64,000 nucleotides of DNA. Source: Fluviicola sp. (GTDB taxonomy: Bacteria; Bacteroidota; Bacteroidia; Flavobacteriales_D; Crocinitomicaceae). The notes beneath the pieces are model-generated. The model was not told the origin of the DNA and ran no database searches. It saw nothing but the letters and a program-made list of their open reading frames with translations. The number at the start of each line of letters is the position of its first letter. The stretch's first letter is position 1. The stretch covers positions 1-64,000 of the forward strand of contig NVXU02000015.1 of assembly GCA_002734065.2 (NCBI GenBank), written 5' to 3'. The translations under genes and the position numbers were made by a program. Below are positions 8,520 through 16,509 of this stretch, piece after piece.

Positions 8520-9850
8520 CTTGTAAATAATAAACGCGAACCTCTCGATACATCAATGATGTTGTTCTTTGCATAAACCAAGTTGCCGTTAACGTAAGTG
8601 GAGTCAATGGCATTGCTGAATTGATGTCCCTCGAACGGAGACCATCCGCATTTGTAGAGCAATGATTCTTTGGTCACTAAATGACTGGCATTCGGATCGA
8701 CCACCACTATATCTGCATGGTAACCTTCGCGAAGATAACCTCTCTCTTCTACTTCAAAAAGTATTGCCGGAGCATGTGCCATTTTTTCGACCACTCGCTC
8801 TATGGTGATTTTTCCTTCTTGCACCTTGTCGAGCATTGCTAATAATCCATGTTGCACCAAAGGACCTCCAGAAGGCGCTTTGAAATAACTATTTTGCTTT
8901 TCTTCCAAGGTATGAGGAGCATGATCTGTCGCAATTACATCAATTTTATTGTCTAAAACCGCTTGAAAAATAGCATCTCTATCATTGGCGCTCTTTACCG
9001 CAGGATTCCATTTAATAAATGCTCCTTTTTCTGCATATTGTTCGTCAGAAAACCAAAGATGATGAATGCAGGCCTCTGCCGTAATTTTTTTCTGCTCTAA
9101 AGGAATAGAATTGTCGAACAACTCAATTTCTTTCGCCGTAGAAATGTGCAGAATGTGCAAGCGAGAACCATGTTTCTTTGCCAAACGAACCGCCATGGAA
9201 GAAGATAAATAACATGCTTCTTCGTCTCTAATGATTGGATGTTGTGACATAGGCACCTCCTCACCATAGACTGCTCTTGCCTTTGCGGAGTTTGCAACAA
9301 TTGTCGCTTCATCCTCACAATGCGTCGCAATGAGCATGGGAACTTTTGAAAATAGATTATTCAAGGTCGCTTCATTGTCCACCAGCATGTTGCCGGTAGA
9401 AGAACCCATAAATATTTTAAGTCCACAAACATTGCGCTCGTTTGTTTTCAAAACTTCTTCTACATTGTCGTTAGATGCCCCCATGAAGAATGAGTAATTC
9501 GCAATAGAATCTTTCGCTGCAATGTCGTATTTATCTTGCAATAATTCTTGCGTCAATGCATTGGGAACAGTGTTGGGCATTTCCATAAAAGAAGTGACTC
9601 CTCCAGCAACTGCCGCTCTTGATTCTGTGAATAAATTTGCTTTGTGTGTCAAACCTGGTTCTCTAAAATGAACCTGATCATCAATGCAACCTGGCAAGAC
9701 TAGTTTTCCGCTTAAATCAACAAGCTCGTGAAAACCTTCTACCGAAATTGACGGCGCAATTTTTTCTATTCTTCCATTCTTAATCAGAATGTCCAATACC
9801 TCTTTCTTGCCTTCATTGACAAGCGTTCCTGACTTTAATAATGTGGTCAT
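8516..9850 (-). CDS. pyrC: Dihydroorotase
   Basis: 444 residues of an amidohydrolase-fold enzyme that closes carbamoyl-aspartate to dihydroorotate in pyrimidine synthesis. It has the signature DDQVHFREPGLTHK, the metal-bridging Lys in GLKIFMG, His in ATHCEDE and HILHIS, and Asp in IATDHAPHT. The first His of the usual HxH motif is Gln here; I recall this as a feature of the Bacteroidota subgroup, but it is worth testing whether activity is retained. A family name of pyrC or allantoinase-like is possible, but the FREPG motif favours dihydroorotase. The gene starts the two-gene unit with the DUF4296 lipoprotein. Confidence 0.92.
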   Translation of the reverse strand: MTTLLKSGTLVNEGKKEVLDILIKNGRIEKIAPSISVEGFHELVDLSGKLVLPGCIDDQVHFREPGLTHKANLFTESRAAVAGGVTSFMEMPNTVPNALTQELLQDKYDIAAKDSIANYSFFMGASNDNVEEVLKTNERNVCGLKIFMGSSTGNMLVDNEATLNNLFSKVPMLIATHCEDEATIVANSAKARAVYGEEVPMSQHPIIRDEEACYLSSSMAVRLAKKHGSRLHILHISTAKEIELFDNSIPLEQKKITAEACIHHLWFSDEQYAEKGAFIKWNPAVKSANDRDAIFQAVLDNKIDVIATDHAPHTLEEKQNSYFKAPSGGPLVQHGLLAMLDKVQEGKITIERVVEKMAHAPAILFEVEERGYLREGYHADIVVVDPNASHLVTKESLLYKCGWSPFEGHQFSNAIDSTYVNGNLVYAKNNIIDVSRGSRLLFTR

Positions 9851-9899
9851 TGTTGCTATTAATTTATTATTCTTTATAAGGAGTTAAGAATAGAAGAAG

Positions 9900-10036
9900 T
9901 TATGTTTCGACAAGCTCAACAACCTTTAGTTAAGAAGGACGTAGGATTTAACTACTCTTGCTCTTAACTCTTGCTCCTCACTCAACACTCAACACTCCTC
10001 ACTCTTGCTCTCAACTCTTGCTCTCAACTCCTTAAT
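9900..10036. repeat. Low-complexity spacer with CTCTTGCTCTCAA-type repeats
   Basis: The spacer between pyrC and the downstream GT2 gene contains a TTTCGACAAGCTCAACAAC copy of a dispersed repeat at about 9903. It then carries a degenerate array of CTCTTGCTC, CTCAACT, CTCAACACT and CCTCACT words. The reverse complements (AGTTGAGAGCAAGAG, AGTGAGGAG) resemble the heptamer array at the window start and a coding stretch near 54300. Confidence 0.75.
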
Positions 10037-10041
10037 TTAAT

Positions 10042-10752
10042 TCATAAATCCATTCCTCGCATTTTCCAGACTCCGAAAAATGCTTCTTTAAAAATTCCTG
10101 TACTCATTTTTGAAACTCCCAATTCTCTATCAATAAACGTAATTGGAATTTCTTTTATTTTAAATCCATGCTTCTTGGCGGCGAATTTTAAGCATATTTG
10201 AAAAGCATAACCTTTAAAAGTTACACCGTCGAGGTTGATTTTCTCCAAGACTTTTCTTTTGTAACATTTGAATCCTGCTGTCGTGTCTTTTATTCCTACC
10301 CAAAGAATCATTCGAACATAGACACTTGCAAAATAAGACATCAAAATGCGTTTCATGGGCCAATTTTTCACTTTACCACCTCTCACATAGCGAGAACCGA
10401 TACTTAAATCAGCTCCGTCAACACAGGCTTGGTAAAGCCGAATTAAATCGTCTGGATTGTGTGAAAAATCGCAATCCATTTCAAAAATATAATCGTATTT
10501 CTTGTCAATTGCCCATTTGAAACCGTGAATGTATGCCGTTCCAAGCCCTTGCTTTCCTTTTCTAACTTCTAAATGAATTCTTCCTTGAAATTCTTTTTGC
10601 AATTCTCTAATAATATCTGCCGTACCGTCTGGAGAAGAGTCATCAACGAACAGCACATGAAAATCTTTTTCCAAAGACATCATTGTTCTCGCCATTTTTT
10701 CGACGTTCTCCTTCTCATTGAAGGTTGGTATAATTACTATTGAATCAGACAC
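10042..10752 (-). CDS. Polyprenol monophosphomannose synthase-like GT2
   Basis: 236 residues. A soluble GT-A domain of the DPM1 type has IVIIPTFNEKENVEK, VDDSSPDGTAD, FEMDCDFSHNPDD and GSRYVRGG. It lacks C-terminal membrane helices, like bacterial polyprenol-phosphate mannose synthases. It likely transfers a hexose from a nucleotide donor to a polyprenyl phosphate at the inner membrane. The exact sugar is not determined by sequence. It is transcribed alone; the previous gene on that strand is far away. Confidence 0.88.
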   Translation of the reverse strand: MSDSIVIIPTFNEKENVEKMARTMMSLEKDFHVLFVDDSSPDGTADIIRELQKEFQGRIHLEVRKGKQGLGTAYIHGFKWAIDKKYDYIFEMDCDFSHNPDDLIRLYQACVDGADLSIGSRYVRGGKVKNWPMKRILMSYFASVYVRMILWVGIKDTTAGFKCYKRKVLEKINLDGVTFKGYAFQICLKFAAKKHGFKIKEIPITFIDRELGVSKMSTGIFKEAFFGVWKMRGMDL

Positions 10753-10864
10753 TCATTTTTTTTTGTGTTGCTAAAATAATTAAAAAAGATAAGATTCGTT
10801 ATAGCTTTAGGTACCATTTCATTATTTTAGCCTTACATTAACATATTTTAGAATACTTATTTAT

Positions 10865-12241
10865 TTGAAATTCATCTTCTTTATACTCGTTTTCACTGCT
10901 ACCACTCATTCTTATGGGCAAAACTCTCTAAACATTACTTTATTGGATAATTGGCAAGATAATTCTCTAATTGCAAATTCTTCAGAAAATAGATACAGTG
11001 ATTGTGTCGGATATAAAATAAATGGCAAAGAATATGCCTCTATTGGCTCAACAGAAGGCATTCACTTTTTTGAAATATCGAATGAAAATAAGCTAAACGA
11101 AATTGATTTTATTCAAGGAGGGTTGTCTGCAACTTCTGTTTACACACGAGATTTAAAAGTTTATGGCAATTACCTTTACGCGGTTTGTGATGAAGGTGGC
11201 GGGATGCAAATAATTGACCTTAGTTATCTTCCCGATTCTGCAAATTTAATCTCAACCAATGATTCCACTTTTGCGCAAGTGCATAACCTTTTTTTTGACA
11301 CAGACAACGCGCTAATGTACGCCTGCGATGTCACACAAACCTTTGCAAGTAGTACGCAAACTTATCCGATGCAAGTTTATTCCGTTGCAAATCCGCTGAG
11401 CCCTACCCTACTTTATTCAGGTCCTACTGGAATAAGTGATGTGCATGACGCTTTTGTTAAAAACAATATTGCTTATTTAAATTGCGGGTTTGACGGAGTT
11501 AGAGTCTATGATTTTAGCAATCCTTCTTCACCTGTTTTGTTGCAGAATATAAATATTTATCCAAATCAAGGATTTAATCATCAAGGTTGGCTAACTCCCA
11601 ATGGTCAGACTTATATTTTCACGGATGAGACTCCTGGTTCACGAATTGTAAAATGTGAAGTTGCAAACGACAATACAATAACAATAAGAACGCGTTTCGG
11701 GACCAATATAGAGAACAATAGCGTGGCTCACAATGTGCATTTAACCAACGAATTCGCATTTGTATCTTACTACAACGAAGGGTTAAGAATCTTTGATATT
11801 CGTTACTCACAACCTCAAGAGATTGCTTTTTATGACACTTATTTACAAGAATCCAACTTCAAATTAAATGGTGTATGGGGTGTTTATGCGGGATTTTCTT
11901 CAGAAAGAATAATTATTTCTGACAGAATAAGCGGGTTATATTTAATGGACTTTGACAGATCTATTTTTGCAGGAAACAACAGCAAACCATTTATTGTTTA
12001 CCCTAATCCTGCTCTTACTGGAGAAAACATCACCATTAAGCTGAATGATGATGAAATCAACTCATTTACCGCAACTATTTATAATTCTATCGGTCAAAAG
12101 ATACACAGCGAATCATTTAGCGAGCAGAATTACGGTCAATTAAAAATCGATGTCAGTGCCGGACTCTATTCCGTCCAAATTATATACACCGACAAATGGG
12201 AAGAAGAAATAAAGGTGGTCAAAAAACTGATCATTCTTTAG
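10865..12241 (+). CDS. Secreted LVIVD-repeat protein, T9SS type A cargo
   Basis: 458 residues with signal peptide KFIFFILVFTATTHSYG. The start codon is TTG at 10865; there is no in-frame ATG before the signal sequence. Residues about 60-375 carry LVIVD-type beta-propeller repeats (YLYAVCDEGGGMQIIDL, AYLNCGFDGVRVYDF, AFVSYYNEGLRIFDI), matching choice-of-anchor-B proteins. Residues about 378-458 are a T9SS sorting domain (VYPNPALTGENITIKL, GLYSVQI and a final KVVKKLIIL). It is probably surface-attached or released by the type IX system. Its end overlaps the convergent recX by 11 bp. Confidence 0.87.
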   Translation: MKFIFFILVFTATTHSYGQNSLNITLLDNWQDNSLIANSSENRYSDCVGYKINGKEYASIGSTEGIHFFEISNENKLNEIDFIQGGLSATSVYTRDLKVYGNYLYAVCDEGGGMQIIDLSYLPDSANLISTNDSTFAQVHNLFFDTDNALMYACDVTQTFASSTQTYPMQVYSVANPLSPTLLYSGPTGISDVHDAFVKNNIAYLNCGFDGVRVYDFSNPSSPVLLQNINIYPNQGFNHQGWLTPNGQTYIFTDETPGSRIVKCEVANDNTITIRTRFGTNIENNSVAHNVHLTNEFAFVSYYNEGLRIFDIRYSQPQEIAFYDTYLQESNFKLNGVWGVYAGFSSERIIISDRISGLYLMDFDRSIFAGNNSKPFIVYPNPALTGENITIKLNDDEINSFTATIYNSIGQKIHSESFSEQNYGQLKIDVSAGLYSVQIIYTDKWEEEIKVVKKLIIL

Positions 12242-12722
12242 AATTTTTATTCGAAATCTCATCCACACACTCTCTTAATAAGTCCGTTTCATATCCTTTC
12301 GATGCCAGAAATCGGTAAACCTTCACCTTCTTTTTGTAAGAATCCCGTTCTTTTGATAAGGATTCCCATTTTTTCTCTGCTAAACCTTGTAAATTAGCGG
12401 TGTAAGTATCTTCATCGATGGATGTAAGTGCTTTTTTTATAGAATAATCAGAAATTCTTTTTTGCTTTAGATGCTGCCGAATTTTAATTCTCCCCCACTT
12501 TTTGATGTTCACCTTCCCAGAGCCGAATGCCTCTGCAAAACGCTCTTCATTGAGGTAGTTGTTAGAAATTAAGTGAGATAATAAACGTGCTCTATCCTCT
12601 TGATTAATTCCCCAATCGTAGAGTTTTTTCTCCAGTTCAGAAGAACATCGTTCTTGGTAGGCACATAGAAATTCAAGCTTTGATTTAGCTTCCAAAAAAG
12701 AGTATTTACACTCTGACTGCAT
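12231..12722 (-). CDS. recX: RecX-family regulator
   Basis: 163 residues of all-helical three-helix repeats typical of RecX: SELEKKLYDWGI, LISNNYLNEERFAEAF, then WGRIKIRQHLKQKRIS. RecX binds RecA filaments and limits their growth. Its start is 1 bp from the rng stop (TGCATGTC), so it lies directly downstream of the RNase E/G gene and may be cotranscribed. Genomic separation from recA is normal in this phylum. Confidence 0.88.
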   Translation of the reverse strand: MQSECKYSFLEAKSKLEFLCAYQERCSSELEKKLYDWGINQEDRARLLSHLISNNYLNEERFAEAFGSGKVNIKKWGRIKIRQHLKQKRISDYSIKKALTSIDEDTYTANLQGLAEKKWESLSKERDSYKKKVKVYRFLASKGYETDLLRECVDEISNKNSKE

Positions 12723-12723
12723 G

Positions 12724-14271
12724 TCAGAGTGTAATCTCTTCGTTATTTTTATCTACAAAAGAATATTGTAGTAAATGATGTGATGATAAAGATCGAACAG
12801 ATATCCATTTTTTGTACTTAAGATACCACTTCATTTGCAATGACATAGGACCTTTTGTAAAGAATGCCGCGAGGTAAGGATGTGCCAATAAAGTCACATC
12901 TTTTTCTTTTCTCTGCATTAAAAAATCTAAATTATTTGCAATTTCCTCTGCCAATAAAATCGATGCTTGAACTTCTCCCGTACCATTGCAGGTAGGACAA
13001 GTTTCCGCAGTAACAATATCTGTCTGAGGACGTACACGCTGACGAGTAATCTCAACAACTCCGAATTTCGATGGAGGCAAAATATTGTGCTTTGCTCTAT
13101 CGGTCTTCATGGCATCCTTCAAAGTTTGAAAGAGCGCTTTGTTATTTGCACGGACATGCATATCGATAAAATCGATACAAATAATCCCTCCCATATCGCG
13201 CAACTGAAGAACTCTCGCCATTTCTGTCGCTGCTTCAAGGTTGGTTGATAGTGCATTGTTTTCTTGACCATCAGCGCCTTTTCTGTTGCCACTATTGACA
13301 TCAACAACGTGCATTGCCTCGGTGTGTTCTATAATAAGGTAACCGCCACTTGGCAAAGGCACTTTTCTTCCAAAAAGTGCTTTTATTTGACGGTTTACAC
13401 CAAATTTCTCGAAAATATCGAGTTTTCCTGAATACTTTTTGACAATTTTCTCTCTGCCTGGAGCAATATCTGCCACATAAGCCTTAAGAGTATCGTACAT
13501 TTCTTCATCATTGACATGAATATTGGTGAAATCGGCATTCAGCATATCACGAAGGATACCTGAAGTCTTGTCAATTTCTCCCAAAACTCTGGTTGGTGGT
13601 TTTGCACCTTTCAGATTGTCATGAATGGTCTTCCATTTGTCAACCAAGCCTTTCAAGTCTTGATCCAACTGTTCCAATTTTTTACCAATGGCAACAGTTC
13701 GAATAATCACCCCGAAATTTTTCGGTTTGATTTGTTTCATTACCTCTTTCAGTCTGTCTCTTTCTGCAGAATCTTTAATTTTCTGGGAAATAGACACTTT
13801 ATTTGAAAAAGGAACGAGCACTAGGAAACGACCTGCAAGGGTAATTTCGGCTGTTAAACGAGGACCTTTTGAAGATATAGGTTCTTTTGCCACCTGAACC
13901 AATATAGGTGCCGAAGCTGAGATGGTATCTTTTATTTTACCATCCTTCGGAATATCTTTCTCCAGTTTTACATACTGAAGATCGGCAACATTCTGCTTGC
14001 CACGCAATGTTTCTCTAGAGAACTTATTAAGTGAAGTGTATTGTGGACCTAAGTCAAGGTAATGCAAAAACGCATCCTTTTCATATCCAACATCTACAAA
14101 TGAGGCATTCAAGCTAGGTACAACTTTTCTTACTTTTCCGAGATAAACATCTCCTACTGAGAAAGCGTTGTCACCTTTGTCTTCTTGATGCAACTCAATA
14201 AGCTTTCCGTCATCGAGTAGAGCAAGCCATGTACCTTTTTTTCTGGTATCGACTACTAATTCTAAACCCAC
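12724..14271 (-). CDS. rng: Ribonuclease E/G family endoribonuclease
   Basis: 515 residues, RNase G-like length, without the long C-terminal scaffold of E. coli RNase E. It has an N-terminal S1 domain (DVYLGKVRKVVPSLNASFVDVG), an RNase H-like and 5'-sensor region, and the DNase I-like catalytic region with the Mg-binding Asp in CIDFIDM. The zinc-link CPTCNGTG that holds the tetramer is present. The family acts in rRNA maturation and mRNA decay. It is followed by recX at 1 bp spacing and preceded by a terminator of the small basic protein gene. Confidence 0.95.
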   Translation of the reverse strand: MGLELVVDTRKKGTWLALLDDGKLIELHQEDKGDNAFSVGDVYLGKVRKVVPSLNASFVDVGYEKDAFLHYLDLGPQYTSLNKFSRETLRGKQNVADLQYVKLEKDIPKDGKIKDTISASAPILVQVAKEPISSKGPRLTAEITLAGRFLVLVPFSNKVSISQKIKDSAERDRLKEVMKQIKPKNFGVIIRTVAIGKKLEQLDQDLKGLVDKWKTIHDNLKGAKPPTRVLGEIDKTSGILRDMLNADFTNIHVNDEEMYDTLKAYVADIAPGREKIVKKYSGKLDIFEKFGVNRQIKALFGRKVPLPSGGYLIIEHTEAMHVVDVNSGNRKGADGQENNALSTNLEAATEMARVLQLRDMGGIICIDFIDMHVRANNKALFQTLKDAMKTDRAKHNILPPSKFGVVEITRQRVRPQTDIVTAETCPTCNGTGEVQASILLAEEIANNLDFLMQRKEKDVTLLAHPYLAAFFTKGPMSLQMKWYLKYKKWISVRSLSSHHLLQYSFVDKNNEEITL

Positions 14272-14305
14272 GAAAGCTAAATTTAAGTGAAACTAATTAT
14301 ATAGA

Positions 14306-14336
14306 AAAACTTAGTGGACACTATCCACTAAGTTTT
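14306..14336 (-). terminator. Terminator of the small AURKAIP1-type gene
   Basis: A perfect 13-bp stem (AAAACTTAGTGGA with its complement) around a 5-base loop, followed on the minus strand by a T run. It lies between the small basic protein gene and rng and separates the two units. Confidence 0.8.
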
Positions 14337-14365
14337 ATCTATTCAAAATCTATTGATAAAGAAGA

Positions 14366-14458
14366 TTATTTCTTCTTCTTGTGACGATTTTTTCTTAGTC
14401 TCTTCTTACGCTTGTGAGTAGACATCTTATGTCTTTTTCTTTTTTTACCACTTGGCAT
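14366..14458 (-). CDS. AURKAIP1/COX24-type 30-residue basic protein
   Basis: 30 residues, too short for the ORF track. The translation begins MPSGKKRKRHKMSTHKRKKR and ends RKNRHKKKK, with about two thirds Lys, Arg or His. It matches the AURKAIP1/COX24 domain proteins that are nearly invariant in Bacteroidota; the mitochondrial relative is a small-subunit ribosomal protein, so ribosome association is a reasonable inference. It is placed between the HU gene terminator and its own terminator, so it forms its own unit. Its composition cannot be mistaken for a random ORF. Confidence 0.92.
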   Translation of the reverse strand: MPSGKKRKRHKMSTHKRKKRLRKNRHKKKK

Positions 14459-14511
14459 AATTGTATATATTTAATTTGTTATAATTCTAATTCTACTTTC
14501 TTTTCCTTAAC

Positions 14512-14543
14512 AGAAAAAAAACTCTCACTATAATAGCGAGAGT
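14512..14543 (-). terminator. Terminator of the HU gene
   Basis: On the minus strand ACTCTCGCTA pairs with TAGTGAGAGT, with one G-U pair, followed by eight T residues. It is placed about 50 bp after the HU stop codon. Confidence 0.8.
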
Positions 14544-14592
14544 GCAAAAGTAACAAAACCAAATGAATTATATCCATTTGGAGATTGAAAAT

Positions 14593-14883
14593 TTACTTCA
14601 CTTTAACATTTGTCTTCACATCTTGCACAAAAGTCTTCGCTGGCTTGAACGATGGAATGTTGTGTGCAGGAATAATAATCGCTGTGTTTTTAGAGATATT
14701 ACGACCTGTTTTTTCTGCTCTTTCTTTCACGATAAAGCTTCCAAAGCCTCTCAAATAAACATTTTGCCCGTCAGACAATGATGTTTTAATTGTTGTCATG
14801 AATGATTCAATTGCTTTTAGTGCTTCCACTCTTTCTAAACCTGTTTCTTCTACTATACTTGAAACGATGTCTGCTTTAGTCAT
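14593..14883 (-). CDS. HU/IHF-family DNA-binding protein
   Basis: 96 residues. It has the N-terminal helix pair TKADIVSSIVEETGL and the beta-arm region FGSFIVKERAEKTGRNISKN ending IPAHNIPSFKPAK, the standard HU arm and C-terminal helix signature. It acts as a nucleoid architectural protein, a dimer that bends DNA. HU versus IHF cannot be separated by eye, so no symbol is given. It is divergent from mutY with a candidate promoter in the 113-bp spacer, and is single-gene with its own terminator. Confidence 0.93.
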   Translation of the reverse strand: MTKADIVSSIVEETGLERVEALKAIESFMTTIKTSLSDGQNVYLRGFGSFIVKERAEKTGRNISKNTAIIIPAHNIPSFKPAKTFVQDVKTNVKVK

Positions 14884-14931
14884 ATCTATTTGATTTTATG
14901 CTGTTTAAAATTTATTTTCGATTTGTGAGTG

Positions 14932-14939
14932 CAAAAATA
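14932..14939 (-). promoter_or_regulatory. Candidate -7 box for the HU gene
   Basis: TATTTTTG on the minus strand fits the Bacteroidota -7 consensus TAnnTTTG, about 50 bp upstream of the HU start. No clear -33 TTG at the ideal distance is visible, so confidence is limited. Confidence 0.35.
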
Positions 14940-14963
14940 GACTTCTATTTTGATTAGATGAGT

Positions 14964-14971
14964 TACTTTTG
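14964..14971 (+). promoter_or_regulatory. Candidate -7 box for mutY
   Basis: TACTTTTG fits TAnnTTTG and lies 25 bp upstream of the mutY ATG, implying a short leader. A convincing -33 element is not visible. Confidence 0.35.
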
Positions 14972-14996
14972 CAATAATTATTAATATTTTCCCTCA

Positions 14997-16019
14997 ATGA
15001 GTGATTTTTCACTATCAATTCGCAATTGGTATAGACAAAATAAAAGAGATTTACCTTGGAGAAACACATCTGATGCGTATTTCATTTGGTTGTCAGAAAT
15101 AATCATGCAACAAACTCGGGTAGAACAAGGTACGAAATACTATTTAAAATTTATTGCGCATTATCCGACGGTTACCGACTTAGCAAATGCGGATGAAAAA
15201 GACATCCTCAACGATTGGCAAGGATTGGGCTACTACAGTCGCGCGAGAAATTTGCATCATTCTGCAAAAATAATACGGGATGAATTCAAGGGTGTTTTTC
15301 CGAATAACTACAAAGATATTCTGCAATTAAAAGGAGTTGGAAAGTACACCGCTGCTGCCATTAGTTCTTTCGCTTTTAATGAAGTTTACGCCGTTGTTGA
15401 TGGCAATGTGTACCGATTATTAAGTCGTGTTTTTGACATTGACTTGCCCATTGATTCTTCTCAAGGTCAAAAATATTTCCAAGAATTAGCCGACGAACTG
15501 ATAATCACAGCGAATCCTGCAGAGCACAACCAGTCTATCATGGAGCTCGGAGCAAAGGTTTGTAAGCCCGTAAATCCATTGTGCTCTCAATGCCCACTAA
15601 GCACCCAATGTCTTGCTTTGCAAAAGAAAACGATAGAAGATAGACCTGTGAAATCAAAAAAAGTGAAAATTCGCAATCGCTACTTCCATTTTTTAGTTTT
15701 TACGGAGAAAAAGCAGATTCTTATCGAGCAAAGAACGGAAAAAGACATTTGGCAGAACATGTATCAGTTTCCGCTCGTCGAGACTGCTGAAAAGGCAAGT
15801 CAACAAGAGTCCGAAATATGGAAGAGTCAGTTTTCTGAATCAGAACCGATCAAACACATTCTCAGTCATCAAAAAATAACTGCCGTCTTTCACCACATCA
15901 ATAAAATACCTAAAAACAAGTCGAATAATTGGAATTTAATCAATATTCATCAAATTCAAGACTACCCATTGCCACGAATTATTGATAAATATTTGGAAGA
16001 ATTCTCCGATTTATTCTAA
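14997..16019 (+). CDS. mutY: A/G-specific adenine glycosylase MutY
   Basis: 340 residues. It removes adenine mispaired with 8-oxoguanine. Visible features: the catalytic Glu in SEIIMQQTRV, the helix-hairpin-helix LKGVGKYTAAAI, the catalytic Asp in VVDGNVYRL, a [4Fe-4S] cluster with Cys spacing C-x6-C-x2-C-x5-C (about 187-203), and a C-terminal NUDIX-like 8-oxoG recognition domain (about 228-335). It is the first gene of a conserved Bacteroidota run mutY-ssb-gldE-gldD. The gap to ssb is 35 bp. Confidence 0.96.
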   Translation: MSDFSLSIRNWYRQNKRDLPWRNTSDAYFIWLSEIIMQQTRVEQGTKYYLKFIAHYPTVTDLANADEKDILNDWQGLGYYSRARNLHHSAKIIRDEFKGVFPNNYKDILQLKGVGKYTAAAISSFAFNEVYAVVDGNVYRLLSRVFDIDLPIDSSQGQKYFQELADELIITANPAEHNQSIMELGAKVCKPVNPLCSQCPLSTQCLALQKKTIEDRPVKSKKVKIRNRYFHFLVFTEKKQILIEQRTEKDIWQNMYQFPLVETAEKASQQESEIWKSQFSESEPIKHILSHQKITAVFHHINKIPKNKSNNWNLINIHQIQDYPLPRIIDKYLEEFSDLF

Positions 16020-16054
16020 ATATTCGTACATTTAATTAAAATTTGAATGCAATT

Positions 16055-16501
16055 ATGGCGGGAACAGTTAATAAAGTTATTTTAATCGGGAATTTGGGCA
16101 AAGATCCCGAAGTTAGACATCTAGAGAATGGTGCTGTAGTTGCTAGTTTTCCTATTGCTACATCAGAATCGTACACGGACAAAAATACGGGACAGAAGAT
16201 CGAGAACACTGACTGGCACAACATTGTTGTTTGGAGAGGACTCGCTGGAATTGTAGAGAAATATGTGCGCAAAGGGCAGAAAATATACGTTGAAGGAAAG
16301 TTAAAAACACGTTCTTGGCAAGACAAAGATGGCAACACTAAATACACCACTGAAGTTATTGCAGACGAATTGACGATTCTTTCTCGACCAGAAGGTCAGG
16401 CAAATCAAAGTCAAGCGCCTTATTCAAAGGAAGGAACACCGGAACAACCTTCAAAAGTGGACGATATCGTGAAAAACGATAAAGACGACTTACCTTTTTA
16501 G
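16055..16501 (+). CDS. ssb: Single-stranded DNA-binding protein
   Basis: 148 residues from MAGTVNKVILIGNLG at 16055, the start usual in the family; the track ORF adds four residues. The OB fold runs from about 4 to 110 with the DWHNIVVWRGLAG and GKIYVEG-like strands (here GQKIYVEGKLKTRSW). A short Pro/Gln/Ser linker leads to the acidic tail DDLPF that recruits partner proteins. It protects single-stranded DNA in replication and repair. It lies between mutY and gldE; only 8 bp separate it from gldE. Confidence 0.96.
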   Translation: MAGTVNKVILIGNLGKDPEVRHLENGAVVASFPIATSESYTDKNTGQKIENTDWHNIVVWRGLAGIVEKYVRKGQKIYVEGKLKTRSWQDKDGNTKYTTEVIADELTILSRPEGQANQSQAPYSKEGTPEQPSKVDDIVKNDKDDLPF

Positions 16502-16509
16502 TCATTTCA

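Noticed and set aside
12231-12241. Overlap of convergent recX and LVIVD gene as a frameshift sign
   Set aside because: Both proteins have complete, plausible C-termini, so the 11-bp convergent overlap is real and harmless.
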